NCBI RefSeq assembly: GCF_002201475.1
Contig: NZ_CP021422.1
Location: 2,418,001 to 2,482,000, forward strand
Reading direction: 5' to 3'
DNA: 64,000 nucleotides
From: Acutalibacter muris
GTDB lineage: Bacteria; Bacillota; Clostridia; Oscillospirales; Acutalibacteraceae
Part shown: positions 27,432 to 37,977 of the stretch, one piece after another
How positions within the stretch are numbered: position 1 is the first letter of the stretch
Layout: each line of letters opens with the position of its first letter
Translations under genes and position numbers: made by a program
Notes under the pieces: model-generated
Databases searched by the model: none
What the model saw: only the letters and a program-made list of their open reading frames with translations
What the model was told of the DNA's origin: nothing

Positions 27432-30400
27432 ATGTTGGTAGGATGTTACTATCGCTGTCCTATCGTTGTTGAAGAAGGTGACAGAGATCATCCCAGGTTT
27501 TATGTCCTTGCTCAGCTTGTCGAGTATAACGAGATTGCCGATGCAGTCAAGGTCGAAATGCACGATCTGTTGGGAAGCAGGCAATACTATGGGGATTTAT
27601 TTCAGTACAATGTGTTTTTTGCTCAAGCGGTGACACGCTGCGAAGCCTGTCCAGGTGGTGTTGTTGAAGGACGTTGGGGGCGAGGCACAATCGTGTCTCG
27701 TGTCTCTGAACCCAATTCCGAGGACGAACCCTTTTGGTATTGGATTAAACTTCCAAACGGAAAGCATATCAAAGAGTGCGAAACAGAACTTAAGTTTGAT
27801 TACTCGCAGATGAACTTTGCCCCTGACAAGCAACTCCGGGACTATGAGTTCCAGCACCCTACATGGTTCATCAATCATCTCAAGGTAAGCAAGAATCTTC
27901 GCCTTGTGAATAACGCTACCTATGGTTTCCGTGTGCTTGCCGGTTGCCGTGCTTTTCTGCTCCCACACCAGATAAGCACTGTGGCTCGCTGCTTTGAAAC
28001 CACGCCTGTCCGCTATATGCTGGCTGATGAAGTTGGCTTGGGTAAGACCGTCGAAGCGTGTTCTATTCTCAGTATATTAGCCAGCGAAAAGAAAGATCTC
28101 CGGGTACTCATTATTGTGCCTGGTGCATTGGCCAGCCAGTGGAAAAATGAGCTACACTACAAATATGGTTTTGATGCTGTTATTGCCTCTCCTCGTGCCC
28201 CAATTTGTCTACTCCCTATGGAGGATATCGGTAAATCTTTGCTGACTCTTTCTATGCCCTGGGATCTTGCTATTGTAGACGAAACACATAGACTTCTTGC
28301 CAACGATACTTGGTACAGCCAAGTGCAGAATCTCAGCAGGAAAGTAACACATATTCTGCTTTTGTCTGCAACCCCTATACAGGACAGAAATGAAGAGTAT
28401 CGCCGTCTGCTTGCGCTACTCAATCCAGAGCAATATGAGACCATGTCTGCTGAACGCTTTTCCTGGATGGTAAAGCGCCAAAAACGTATCCAAAAGTCTG
28501 CTAATCTTCTTTTGGGATATCTGGAACGCTATGACGAGTATACAGAAATTGTCTTAGATGATTTGAATAGCATTGTGGAAACACTTGAAGATGCAGCTTT
28601 GGAGAAGATGGTTAAGGATATTGACATCAGTACAGAAGATCAGGGACTTTCCAATGTCAAGCAAGCTTTAGCGTATATTTGTGAGAATTACAGAATTGAG
28701 CGAAGAGTAATCCGTAATCGTCGGCAGTTAATTTCTGAAAAAATGGCTCGACGGACCTTGTGTGCTATCCCGTACTCACCGCTGTCTCTTAACGAAAACT
28801 ATAATGAGATAGGGGCAATTCAGAACACTCTCACCTATCTTGCTGATAACGGCGAAGATGATGAAGAATATGTGACCCAAACTGCAATTCCTCTTCTTTC
28901 TGCGTTGTTCAGCAGCCCGTGGGCCTTTGAAGATGCCCTCCATAAGCTCCAAATTGATGATGGAATATTGTTGGACAGCGCAGCTGCGTGGAGGCGCCAA
29001 GCGGAGAATGAGCATAGTTTAGTGAATATCGCTCTTGATGAAGATCCTGATCTCATCAAAGGCCGCTTAATGACTGCCATGAACTACATTGACCAGGAGA
29101 CAGATATCTTGGACGATGAAACCTGCAAACTGGTCGTATTTACAGCGCATAACGCTACACTTGTTCAATTTCTGAAATTGTTCAACACGCGATATGCCGA
29201 TATGGGGATTCATGCGGTAGCGTTTGGCAAACACATGGATCGGGATGAACTTGAAGACAGTGTATATGCCTTTCAAAATAATCCTGCGTGTCGGGTAATC
29301 ATCTGTGACGAAACCGGTGGTGAAGGCCGAAACCTCCAGAACGCCTCCCAGATTATTCATCTTGATTTGCCGTGGAATGCCAATGCACTTGAACAGCGTA
29401 TTGGCCGCTTAGACCGGTTGGGGCGTGCCCCCAACATGGATGTTTTGTCTGTTGTACTTTATGCAGATACTTCTGTTGAGGAGCAGCTCTTCCACATTTG
29501 GAAAGACGGCATGAAGCTGTTTGAGCAGTCTCTGAGTGGTCTTGAAATCATCACCGGGGAACTAAATGAATTGATTGTTGATGCTCTGCTGGATGATTAC
29601 TATACCGGCCTTACCAATGCGTTTGATGATATTCTGGATCAAGCAGAAGAAATGCGGGAAAGCGTTGAGGACGAGCAGGATTTTGACCTTGGAGCCACTT
29701 TGTATCGTCCCTTGTCCCAGGGAATTGATAATGTTCTCGGTATCTACGCATCGGAAGATGACAATCTGTTTGCCACAGCCATGATGGGCTGGGGCAAACA
29801 GGCTGGTCTTTCCCCGGAAAAGCCTACCAGTTCTGGCTTGATTGAGTTCAGAGAAAGCACTTTCAGCGTAAATGCGGCAAGGCAGTCTCTTTTCATTCCT
29901 CCCGAGTGGGATAAATATACCAATTCCTCCATTATGAGAAGAGAAGGCAGGCTCCTAGGTTCCTTTGACCGCCGGACTGCTGCAACCCGAGAGGATATTC
30001 TTTTCTTTGCACCGGGAGACCCTGTTTACGATTCTATCATCTCAAATGCAGTGGGCTGTAACAGAGGCAGATGCACTGGTATCGAAACGGTTGCAGCATA
30101 CAACTATGATGGCCTTGTATTCATCTACAATATCGCACCAAAACTTGATGAGTTGCTTGAAAATGGGATGACCCTACAAACATTGGCGCAATATAGAATG
30201 TACCTCCCACTCAAACAGATTATTGTTACTGTTCCCTTAACAGCCCGAAGCAAAGAAGTTCCCGAAAAGGAGATAATCAATACTCTGCTTGCTCTGCGCC
30301 CCAATAGCGTCAACCACCTTGGGCGGCGTGGCGGCAGCAAAATGTCAATTTCGCCTTTGGAGCACTTTATCAGTCGAACCCCTCCCAGCACATGGGAACC

Positions 30401-30656
30401 TCTGATTGATAAAGCTTCTGCAACAGCCTACAAACGGGCCTGTGCCAGACTTGAAAAGCGCTCTGATTTTGAAGCTGCTGAGAAAGAAATGCAGCGCGTT
30501 TTGAATGGTTATAGAGCAGAATGTATCTACTTTGAACGAGATATGTCCGGCGTTGATGAAAGAGCACATCTGTTTGATGTGACACTTCGGGCGCTCAAAA
30601 ATGCAAAACCGGAGTTAGATGCAGTCTGTTTCTTGAGGGTGAGAAGTAATGGATAG
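27432..30656 (+). CDS. SNF2/RapA-family helicase, DpdE-like, 1074 aa
   Basis: AAGGAG precedes the ATG at 27432. A ~170-aa N-terminal region of its own is followed by helicase core: Walker A DEVGLGKT (199-206), DETH box (283-286), LLLSATPIQD, and second RecA lobe with GGEGRNLQNA and QRIGRLDRLGR (655-665). The long C-terminal region is unassigned. Size and motif type fit DpdE, the SNF2 translocase of 7-deazapurine DNA restriction clusters, and a Pbe-type component; this rests on order and domains, not a search. The 161-bp gap upstream holds a possible -10 (TATAAT near 27366). It overlaps the next gene by 8 nt. Confidence 0.82.
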   Translation: MLVGCYYRCPIVVEEGDRDHPRFYVLAQLVEYNEIADAVKVEMHDLLGSRQYYGDLFQYNVFFAQAVTRCEACPGGVVEGRWGRGTIVSRVSEPNSEDEPFWYWIKLPNGKHIKECETELKFDYSQMNFAPDKQLRDYEFQHPTWFINHLKVSKNLRLVNNATYGFRVLAGCRAFLLPHQISTVARCFETTPVRYMLADEVGLGKTVEACSILSILASEKKDLRVLIIVPGALASQWKNELHYKYGFDAVIASPRAPICLLPMEDIGKSLLTLSMPWDLAIVDETHRLLANDTWYSQVQNLSRKVTHILLLSATPIQDRNEEYRRLLALLNPEQYETMSAERFSWMVKRQKRIQKSANLLLGYLERYDEYTEIVLDDLNSIVETLEDAALEKMVKDIDISTEDQGLSNVKQALAYICENYRIERRVIRNRRQLISEKMARRTLCAIPYSPLSLNENYNEIGAIQNTLTYLADNGEDDEEYVTQTAIPLLSALFSSPWAFEDALHKLQIDDGILLDSAAAWRRQAENEHSLVNIALDEDPDLIKGRLMTAMNYIDQETDILDDETCKLVVFTAHNATLVQFLKLFNTRYADMGIHAVAFGKHMDRDELEDSVYAFQNNPACRVIICDETGGEGRNLQNASQIIHLDLPWNANALEQRIGRLDRLGRAPNMDVLSVVLYADTSVEEQLFHIWKDGMKLFEQSLSGLEIITGELNELIVDALLDDYYTGLTNAFDDILDQAEEMRESVEDEQDFDLGATLYRPLSQGIDNVLGIYASEDDNLFATAMMGWGKQAGLSPEKPTSSGLIEFRESTFSVNAARQSLFIPPEWDKYTNSSIMRREGRLLGSFDRRTAATREDILFFAPGDPVYDSIISNAVGCNRGRCTGIETVAAYNYDGLVFIYNIAPKLDELLENGMTLQTLAQYRMYLPLKQIIVTVPLTARSKEVPEKEIINTLLALRPNSVNHLGRRGGSKMSISPLEHFISRTPPSTWEPLIDKASATAYKRACARLEKRSDFEAAEKEMQRVLNGYRAECIYFERDMSGVDERAHLFDVTLRALKNAKPELDAVCFLRVRSNG

Positions 30657-33165
30657 TAAAGAAGTATTACAGCAATACATAGTGGGAGCCATGAAGTCCC
30701 AAAGTGCCATTGCGGAATTAGAGAAAAATCTTGTCGATACATCTGATTTTTTGAAAATACAGGAGGCAGCAAGATCACGCTATGTAATTGGATTTATCCG
30801 ACGCGTCGTTCAGTTCAAACGAGAAGAAGCATCAGCAAAGGATATATGCCTAAATATTCGTGACCTTATCTTAGTTCTTGGTCGTGTGAAGCTTACTGAA
30901 AAACTTTACACGGTTGTAAAAGAGTACGGTACAGAGTTCGATCTCGTGTGTGAAAATGACCTGCAAGTGTCTTGTTTACACCATATTCCAGAATGGCTTG
31001 AACCTCATCAATACATCAAGGATGTGTACGCCCTTCGCCATGACGATGGTATTGAGCTTGAAACTGAATCTTCCGGTGATGCGATACTGGCAACACATAC
31101 TGGCTTTAACGCCTATAAAAGCTTTGAACAAAAGGTAGCCGTTCATACCGCTTTGAATTTACCCAATGGCCATACACTTCTTATTTCGCTACCTACTGGC
31201 GGTGGCAAGAGCTTGGTTACGCAGCTGTTGGCAAGTTCTTCTGACGGGTTAACTGTTGTAATTGTACCCACTGTGGCCTTGGCTTTAGATCAGTATTATG
31301 CAGCCCAGCAAAACTTGACAAACGCAACCGAGATTTATTGTTATCGAGGCGAACAATCTGAAATTGAAAGAGTTGAAATCATCAAAGCTCTGAAAGATAA
31401 AAAGGCACGTATGCTGTTTACTTCTCCAGAGGCAATTTTGAAGAACTCAGAGCTTCACCGCATATTGGACAATGCAGCAAAAAGTCACTATTTGACCAAT
31501 GTTGTGGTTGATGAAGCCCATGTTGTTCCAGATTGGGGCGTGTTTTTTAGACCCGACTTTCAGATTTTCTCTATCCTTCTGAAGAAGTGGAAATATGAAT
31601 CGGAAGGGTTCATCCGTACATTTCTGCTTTCGGCCACGCTGTCTGATGATGTAGTTGACACCTTGTTTGCACTGTTTGGTTCAGACGGTAAAAATGCTCA
31701 GGTTCGTTGTGATGCACTTCGGCAAGAGCCACGATTCTATTTCCACTCTGCAAAGTCTCGAAAAGAACAAGTTGATAAGACTATCGAGGCCATCAAATTG
31801 CTTCCAAAGCCGATGGTTGTCTATGTGCTTGAACCAAGAGAAGCTAAGGAACTGCAAAAAAAGCTTCGTGAATTTGGATACAAAAATATCCCCGTTTTTA
31901 CCGGAGAAACCACGGAAACAGACCGAAACACTATATTAACCGGCTGGAAAAATCACGACTTTGATGTTGTGATTGCTACCTCTGCCTTTGGTATTGGTGT
32001 TGACAAACCCGATGTCAGAACGATCGTCCATGCTTGTTGTCCTGAAAATCTGAGCAGATTTTACCAGGAGGTAGGTCGTGGTGGTCGTGATAGGCTTCCA
32101 TCGCTTAGCCTGTTTATTCCTTATCAGAGCAGATACGATAGCGACGGTGATGTGCGTCGGGCGCTGGGCCTTGTCAGCAAAAGAGTTCTCACCGTTGACC
32201 GCGCGGTTATTCGCTGGAAGGGGATGCTTTCTAACCCTGCAGCAATGATTGATTCTGATGAATGTGTTTTGAACACTTCTGCCACACCTTCCACGATGAC
32301 AGTCGAGGAGGCCGAGTATGCAGGAAACAGAAATGTTGCATGGAATGTAAACTTACTGCTGTTCCTGCATCGCACCGGATTTATTGACCTTCTTGATGCA
32401 AACTATGTATTCGACAAAAAATCGAATCCACCAAAAAAATACTATACGGTCACGATTAAGCTACTACAACCGGATATCCTCAGCGATGATGACAGCCTCA
32501 CAGCTGCACTGACAGAACCCCGCGCCAGAGAATATGAAGCACAAATGGTTGGATATAGAATCATGAGTGAGCTTGTATCCTCTCCTAAAGCATTGTGTTG
32601 GGGACGTGTTTTCAGACACCTTTTCCCGCTTTCACGGGAAGTATGCAATGGCTGTCCAGCAGATCCTGAAGGCCGCATCACAAGTGATGATACTTACAAG
32701 TTGCGAACCGATCCTGAGATTAAGCTTCCAACTGCACCTCCGGCTCCACGCTTGGGGCGAAATATGGGGTCCTTTAATGAAATGATTATCAGCAGGCCAT
32801 CAACCGGACCTTGCAGCACTGAAGAAGTTGCTGTGATTGCAGAAAAGGCTTACCAAAACAATATCGGTGCATTTGTTGTTCCAAGCCGTCTGGCCGATGA
32901 GATTGTTTACAATGGCATTCTCTTAAATTACGAAGAGTTCTATTATGCGGTTGTCCATTGCCCCTATCTCTTCGCTAAAGGTGTTGTCTGTATTTTTGAC
33001 GGCGACACCGCCACAAACTTTACTCTGTACAAGAACCTTGGAAAACTGGATGCCTTTGGCTATCGTAAGATACTCTACTGCAACGAGAACACCATCGTTG
33101 CCAATGGTGGTAAAACGATAAGAGAGTATAGCGACGGTTATCCTATTCCGATTCAAAAATTCTAA
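30649..33165 (+). CDS. RecQ-like DEAH helicase, DpdF-like, 838 aa
   Basis: Residues ~1-150 are unassigned. Helicase motifs: Walker A LPTGGGKS (181-188), DEAH (288-291) in VVDEAHVVPDWG, FLLSATLS, then lobe 2 with IATSAFGIGVDKPDVRTIVH and QEVGRGGRD (473-481). The C-terminal ~300 residues have cysteines (EVCNGCPADPEG) and no RQC/HRDC that I can identify. Overlaps the SNF2 gene by 8 nt, so the two are translationally coupled. Domain type and position match DpdF. Probably unwinds or tracks DNA for the restriction step. Confidence 0.82.
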   Translation: MDSKEVLQQYIVGAMKSQSAIAELEKNLVDTSDFLKIQEAARSRYVIGFIRRVVQFKREEASAKDICLNIRDLILVLGRVKLTEKLYTVVKEYGTEFDLVCENDLQVSCLHHIPEWLEPHQYIKDVYALRHDDGIELETESSGDAILATHTGFNAYKSFEQKVAVHTALNLPNGHTLLISLPTGGGKSLVTQLLASSSDGLTVVIVPTVALALDQYYAAQQNLTNATEIYCYRGEQSEIERVEIIKALKDKKARMLFTSPEAILKNSELHRILDNAAKSHYLTNVVVDEAHVVPDWGVFFRPDFQIFSILLKKWKYESEGFIRTFLLSATLSDDVVDTLFALFGSDGKNAQVRCDALRQEPRFYFHSAKSRKEQVDKTIEAIKLLPKPMVVYVLEPREAKELQKKLREFGYKNIPVFTGETTETDRNTILTGWKNHDFDVVIATSAFGIGVDKPDVRTIVHACCPENLSRFYQEVGRGGRDRLPSLSLFIPYQSRYDSDGDVRRALGLVSKRVLTVDRAVIRWKGMLSNPAAMIDSDECVLNTSATPSTMTVEEAEYAGNRNVAWNVNLLLFLHRTGFIDLLDANYVFDKKSNPPKKYYTVTIKLLQPDILSDDDSLTAALTEPRAREYEAQMVGYRIMSELVSSPKALCWGRVFRHLFPLSREVCNGCPADPEGRITSDDTYKLRTDPEIKLPTAPPAPRLGRNMGSFNEMIISRPSTGPCSTEEVAVIAEKAYQNNIGAFVVPSRLADEIVYNGILLNYEEFYYAVVHCPYLFAKGVVCIFDGDTATNFTLYKNLGKLDAFGYRKILYCNENTIVANGGKTIREYSDGYPIPIQKF

Positions 33166-33178
33166 AGGAGGTATTCGT

Positions 33179-33979
33179 ATGTTCAAAGTCAATCCAGACG
33201 GCATGCGAATGGAGCCGACACCGGAGCGAGTTCTCTCTGTTTGCCGCCTGGTTTCCCATAAAAGCATGAGCCGTGATGAAGTGCGTCAGTGCATGACATT
33301 GGGTATCAATGATGAAAAAGAACTCGACCAAATCAACAAGTCAATCAATGTGGCCCTCGAAGAACTTGCCCTCATCAAAGCTGATGCTGACAATTTGGTC
33401 TTAGCTGTTGATCCCAATATAATCGCTTCATCTAAAGCTTTTCGGCGGTATGTGAGTGCTCGGGTCTTCTCTGCGAAAGACACCACATTTCACATGTTCA
33501 CCAAATGGCTGATTGCTCAAAATGAGCGAATCTTTGCGCTGAAGTCTTGGGAAGGTATGGCTAAGACCTGTGCTTCCGAAGTGAAAGAGCTGGCTGCACT
33601 GAATGAAAACGCTGTCCTGGGATGGCGCTTTTGGGCGGCTTTTTTAGGACTTGGCTATTTGAGCGGAACAATGATAATCCCCAATATGAAGCTGCGGTTA
33701 GAAGATGTATTGGCAACTACATACACAGAAAAGTTCAAATATAACGAGACTGTTCTTACCCAGGACTTCATACTTTGGTTGAGCACAAAAATCCCCGAAG
33801 TTGAGATTGGCAGTAATCTTCCTCTGGCTCTTTCTGCTGGTCTTCGCACACTGCATGAAATTGGTCTCATTAAACTTGAAACATGGTCTGACTCCACTCC
33901 AGTCATGCTCTACTATGTAGATGGTGATCCTATCAATGGTTTCACACATATTTCGGTGAAGGAGGCGATGGCCTCATGA
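33179..33979 (+). CDS. DpdG-like protein, 266 aa
   Basis: AAAGGAGG lies upstream of the ATG. It is soluble, without catalytic motifs I recognise. The N-terminal third (PTPERVLSVCRLVSHKSMSRDEVRQCMTL) and the C-terminal third (GLRTLHEIGLIKLETW) look like winged-helix elements. It sits between a RecQ-like helicase and a large ATPase, overlapping the latter by 4 nt, the position of DpdG in Dpd clusters. It may act as a DNA- or modification-recognition adaptor. Confidence 0.6.
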   Translation: MFKVNPDGMRMEPTPERVLSVCRLVSHKSMSRDEVRQCMTLGINDEKELDQINKSINVALEELALIKADADNLVLAVDPNIIASSKAFRRYVSARVFSAKDTTFHMFTKWLIAQNERIFALKSWEGMAKTCASEVKELAALNENAVLGWRFWAAFLGLGYLSGTMIIPNMKLRLEDVLATTYTEKFKYNETVLTQDFILWLSTKIPEVEIGSNLPLALSAGLRTLHEIGLIKLETWSDSTPVMLYYVDGDPINGFTHISVKEAMAS

Positions 33980-36900
33980 AATGGGAACAGTATCGTTCTG
34001 TAATGGAACGGTATGCGATTAAAACAGATGATATGGCCACTGAAGATGCCTATTTCATGTCTACTCACATGCCGTTCTCGTCTCTTGAGCTTTTCCGTGG
34101 TGGCTATTATGAAGAAGGAAAAATGCCTGCCCCTGCAAAGTTGATGAGCGAAGATGAGGTTTTCGAGCAACTAATCTATAACCCTGACAATGAGCATCGT
34201 ATGGTCATTGTTCGAGGCAATCACGGCACTGGTAAATCTCATCTCATCCGCTATCTAAAAGGCAAGTTTGAAAGAAGCCCCTCTACTATATACAATCCTG
34301 CAACGGAGCAGTTGGTTTTCCTGCGTCGTTTGAATAACTCTGTCCGTGGTGCTTTTTCTCAGTTGTTGGAACAGGGGGCCATTAAAGACCCTGATGTTGC
34401 GGAGAAACTCCGTAAGTTTGTGATCTCTTCCGATTCCAAAGATGAAGATTCTTTCAAGACAGAGATTTTGTATGCCTATATTGCAGCTGTACGAAACGAT
34501 GTGTCCGGTGAAACCTACAAAGCGGTTAAGTGCCGTGACATTGCCAGCTACCTTGCTGACAGTCGTGTAAGTGAACATCTATTGCGTGAAGGTGGCGCAA
34601 TATCCAGATGCTATAATGTCATCACGGCTCCGAGCAATCAGATTCTTCAAGATACCACAATTTTTACAGAAGAAGATTTTAATGTATCTAAAATCATCCG
34701 AGCTGTAATGAAACAGGGCGATCCTCAAGCGTCCCTCTTTGCGGCCTCCTTGAAAGGCGATGACTTTGAGATTACCAAACTCATCAACTATATTAACAGG
34801 TTTACGAGAGAGGTCATTCAGCGTTGTGCAGACATTTCCAGTGAAAATGCGGAAACGATTTTTGCTCAGCTGAGACGAGATTTGAAAAAGCAAGGCAAAA
34901 ACCTAACGATCTTTATCGAAGACTTCACCGGCTTCACCGGAATTGACCAGGAACTCATTACGGCGCTTTCTTATGAGCATGGCGGCGATTACGCAGATCT
35001 GTGTCGTGTTACTTCGGTAATCGGCATCACCAACGACTATTATTATGCGTTTCGAGGCAATTTCAAAGACCGTGTAACACACCAAATTGAGGTCACAGAA
35101 CGCTCCTATGGGACTGACGAGTTTATCATTCAGATGGCTGGCCGGTATTTGAACGCAATTTACTGTGACCCCACACAACTCCATCATTGGACTGACTCCG
35201 GTGCAGATTTGAGTGAACTGCCAATCAGTGATTTCACGCCTCCTTGTGAATGGGATACCACAACCATCGGAGAAAAGAAAGTAACGCTATATCCCTTTAA
35301 CCGCCATGCACTATTGACTCTGTATGAATCTCTTGCGACAAAAAGCCCGAGAATGTTCTTAAAGAATGTTATTCGCGCCCAGTTAAAAGAATACTTTGAT
35401 GGCAAGCAGTATGGGGATGGTTGGTATTTCCCGCTTAACCCCAGCAATGCTCAGATGTCCAATGATCCCCATAGTTCTTCTATTGACCGTTTGGAAAGCA
35501 TGAGTTTAGATGATAAGAACCGACTGAAAGCGGTGTTTGCCATTTGGGGTGATGGTTCTGCATCCGGCGTGAAAGACATCGACGGAACGCTGCGTTTTGG
35601 TGGCCTTAATCAAGCTTTCCTTGCAGATGTGGGGCTGAATACCTTTACTGGCATCGGTGAAATCGTGGATAAATCCACTGGCAAAGCTGTATCCCCAGCT
35701 ATCACATCCAAACCAGTGACAACCAGTGGAAGCAATTCTGTTCATCATCCTACTACTCCAGAACCTCCCAAGGCCAAGCCCCCTGTCGATGGTGCCACAA
35801 AGAATTATCGTAAGTTTAAGGATGATATCACGGCATGGTTTACCAAGGGTGAAACATTGAAATACGATCCCGACTATCGTGGCTGGCTTCGTACTCTTAT
35901 TCGAGGAGACTCCAGGCAATGTGGTGCAATCAACTGGCAGGATATTGGTATCCCAGCCTATATTGCAGCAGAGCGTCTTTCCGACCTGAGCTGCTACTAC
36001 ATTGACGATCAGAGTTCTCCCACAAATACGGATAGAGCCATTGTTTACATGGACAGAAGTTCCGAAAGCCGCGATGTTCTGATGGCCTTAAATGAACTGA
36101 ACTACGCAAAAGGTTGGGATTTCGAGGGCGCAGCTTATTACCAGCAGAGATTGATTACTTGGTTGGAACGCAGAAAAGCTGAAATCATCGAAAAAGTTGC
36201 CGCTACTAAGCAGGGAGAAGATTCTCTCCCGGTATTGGAGTGGTGCCTTGCGATCCAGTATCTCAAAGCGTGTATCTTGGGCCAGAAGGTTGATACGAGT
36301 TCGCCCTATTCAGTAATCAAATCTCTGTTTAAGGATTTCAAAAAAGACGATAGCATCAGGAGAGATACCCGTGAGTGGAATGACATGATTCAGTTCATTC
36401 TTAATCGCAAAGCTGATTTTGATAGTGCATTGACCTTCTTAAAGCAAGCTTCTGCAACCGCAATGGGTGCGGTCCATTTTGCAGTTGATCCCAACACGAA
36501 ATCCTGTTACAGAACAGACGAGCTGGTGCTCGCTGTTGAAAAACTTATGGCTGCCGACTGGGATATTGAAGCAACATTACCTGGTAGCATCCCACAGAAG
36601 CATCTTCTCTATAATCCTGCCACGCTGTTGAAAGCGCTCTATCCCAGCCTTAAAAAAGCCATGACTGCGGATACTCAGGAAGCTGTAAAGGTGGTAGGCA
36701 AACTCGAAGAGTATATTGGTGAACTCAACCAGAAGAATCTCATTGATACGCTGTCTGCTATTCAAGAGCTGTTTTCTGTGTTTTCTGCGAATGGAATCAT
36801 CGGAAGTACAGAGTTGCGGGTCAAGTATGAAAAACCTCCCATTGAGACAGCCAAAACGGTAATGGGACATGTCAAGCTAATTAACGATGCGGCCTCTGTA

Positions 36901-37143
36901 CAAGCAGTAAAGCAACTGACGGCATACTCTGGCAACTCGCTACATGTGCTGTATGATTTCCTTAGAGATATTCAGGCGATTGCTCAAAAGGCTGACCAGG
37001 AAGGGGCGAAGGCCCAAAAAGACATAGCTGCTACTGGCGGTTTTGCTGGTACAGAAGCATTGTCTGAAGCTGCCTTGTCCTCTATGGAGGCACTTTACGC
37101 TCAGCTTGAGAATATAGAGGTGTACGAAAATGCTGTTAACTGA
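33976..37143 (+). CDS. Large P-loop ATPase, DpdH-like, 1055 aa
   Basis: Walker A GNHGTGKS at 81-88 in VIVRGNHGTGKSHLIRYLK, Walker B LTIFIEDFTGF with Glu315/Asp316, so an AAA+/STAND-like ATPase in the first ~400 residues. A proline-rich linker (~585-605) leads to a long helical C-terminal half. The ATG overlaps the previous stop (ATGA); the end overlaps the next gene by 14 nt. Large ATPases of this kind occur in Dpd (DpdH), BREX (PglY) and Pbe-type systems; neighbours favour the first or last. Likely the motor or scaffold of the effector complex. Confidence 0.75.
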   Translation: MKWEQYRSVMERYAIKTDDMATEDAYFMSTHMPFSSLELFRGGYYEEGKMPAPAKLMSEDEVFEQLIYNPDNEHRMVIVRGNHGTGKSHLIRYLKGKFERSPSTIYNPATEQLVFLRRLNNSVRGAFSQLLEQGAIKDPDVAEKLRKFVISSDSKDEDSFKTEILYAYIAAVRNDVSGETYKAVKCRDIASYLADSRVSEHLLREGGAISRCYNVITAPSNQILQDTTIFTEEDFNVSKIIRAVMKQGDPQASLFAASLKGDDFEITKLINYINRFTREVIQRCADISSENAETIFAQLRRDLKKQGKNLTIFIEDFTGFTGIDQELITALSYEHGGDYADLCRVTSVIGITNDYYYAFRGNFKDRVTHQIEVTERSYGTDEFIIQMAGRYLNAIYCDPTQLHHWTDSGADLSELPISDFTPPCEWDTTTIGEKKVTLYPFNRHALLTLYESLATKSPRMFLKNVIRAQLKEYFDGKQYGDGWYFPLNPSNAQMSNDPHSSSIDRLESMSLDDKNRLKAVFAIWGDGSASGVKDIDGTLRFGGLNQAFLADVGLNTFTGIGEIVDKSTGKAVSPAITSKPVTTSGSNSVHHPTTPEPPKAKPPVDGATKNYRKFKDDITAWFTKGETLKYDPDYRGWLRTLIRGDSRQCGAINWQDIGIPAYIAAERLSDLSCYYIDDQSSPTNTDRAIVYMDRSSESRDVLMALNELNYAKGWDFEGAAYYQQRLITWLERRKAEIIEKVAATKQGEDSLPVLEWCLAIQYLKACILGQKVDTSSPYSVIKSLFKDFKKDDSIRRDTREWNDMIQFILNRKADFDSALTFLKQASATAMGAVHFAVDPNTKSCYRTDELVLAVEKLMAADWDIEATLPGSIPQKHLLYNPATLLKALYPSLKKAMTADTQEAVKVVGKLEEYIGELNQKNLIDTLSAIQELFSVFSANGIIGSTELRVKYEKPPIETAKTVMGHVKLINDAASVQAVKQLTAYSGNSLHVLYDFLRDIQAIAQKADQEGAKAQKDIAATGGFAGTEALSEAALSSMEALYAQLENIEVYENAVN

Positions 37144-37795
37144 GACAATCAAAAATTGCACCTCCGCTATCAAAAAACGCCGAGTAACAATCGAAAGCAA
37201 GCAGCATGCCGAAACTTACGCAAAGGCGTTGGCACAGCTTGCCCAGGCCACTGAGAGTATTAAAGATACCCTTGATTGTGCTGCTGCCATGAAAGAAAAA
37301 GGAATTGTCAGCACTTCACTTATGGATGAACCTACTCGCAACGAATTGCTGGCTTGCATCGACGATTGCGGCAACGGTGTTTCTGAAATGCAGTTGACCT
37401 TGGAAACGGTTAGGCTGCTGAAATCCAAGGGAGATGCTATTGCAGCACAAATTAAAATCGTATGGCGTGATGCTGCTCAGAAATATTCTGATGGTCCAAA
37501 AGGCTATTTGTCTATGATTGGTGGTCTATCAAATGACCCCAAACGGGCAAAGGACTTGACAGATAGCATCACTCAAACGGTTGCTGGAAATCCATCCATC
37601 AAAGCAGTAAACAGCCTGGTTTCCTATGTGGCGGAAGCAGAGCAAATTATCGATCAATTCTCTTTGAACCCTGAAATCGAAGACTTCTTAAAAAAGGTCT
37701 CTTCTCAGCGAGCTACAGTGTTGGACTTGACTCCCAATGTCATGGTATGGCTCAAAGAAAAAAATCTTACTAGTAAGCTAAGAATAAAGTTTTAG
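37130..37795 (+). CDS. DpdI-like helical protein, 221 aa
   Basis: Overlaps the ATPase gene by 14 nt and so is its translational partner. The protein is mostly helical and soluble (KALAQLAQATESIKDTLDCAAAMKE..., LTLETVRLLKSKGDAIAAQ), with no known motif. It ends the tightly coupled effector operon. By position it corresponds to DpdI. It could be a small subunit of the ATPase. Confidence 0.6.
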   Translation: MLLTETIKNCTSAIKKRRVTIESKQHAETYAKALAQLAQATESIKDTLDCAAAMKEKGIVSTSLMDEPTRNELLACIDDCGNGVSEMQLTLETVRLLKSKGDAIAAQIKIVWRDAAQKYSDGPKGYLSMIGGLSNDPKRAKDLTDSITQTVAGNPSIKAVNSLVSYVAEAEQIIDQFSLNPEIEDFLKKVSSQRATVLDLTPNVMVWLKEKNLTSKLRIKF

Positions 37796-37854
37796 GGGCG
37801 TATGATAAAAGTAAGCTGGGATGTTTAGAAACTGGTTACTTTAATCAATGTTGA

Positions 37855-37894
37855 TTGTAAGAGCGCAGAAAAACAACTGTATGCGCTCTTACAA
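37855..37894. repeat. Perfect 13-bp hairpin after the effector operon
   Basis: TTGTAAGAGCGCA (37855-37867) and TGCGCTCTTACAA (37882-37894) with a 14-nt A-rich loop. No T-run follows, so it is not a standard intrinsic terminator; it may be an attenuator, a processed 3' end or an operator. The rest of 37796-37977 holds only a possible TATAAT (37926-37931) for the next gene. Confidence 0.6.
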
Positions 37895-37977
37895 TGATGC
37901 TGGGTTGATTCCCATAAAAAACTAATATAATACCATTGTTATGCAAATGGTTTGTACTTTAAAAGAGGTGTATGTTG

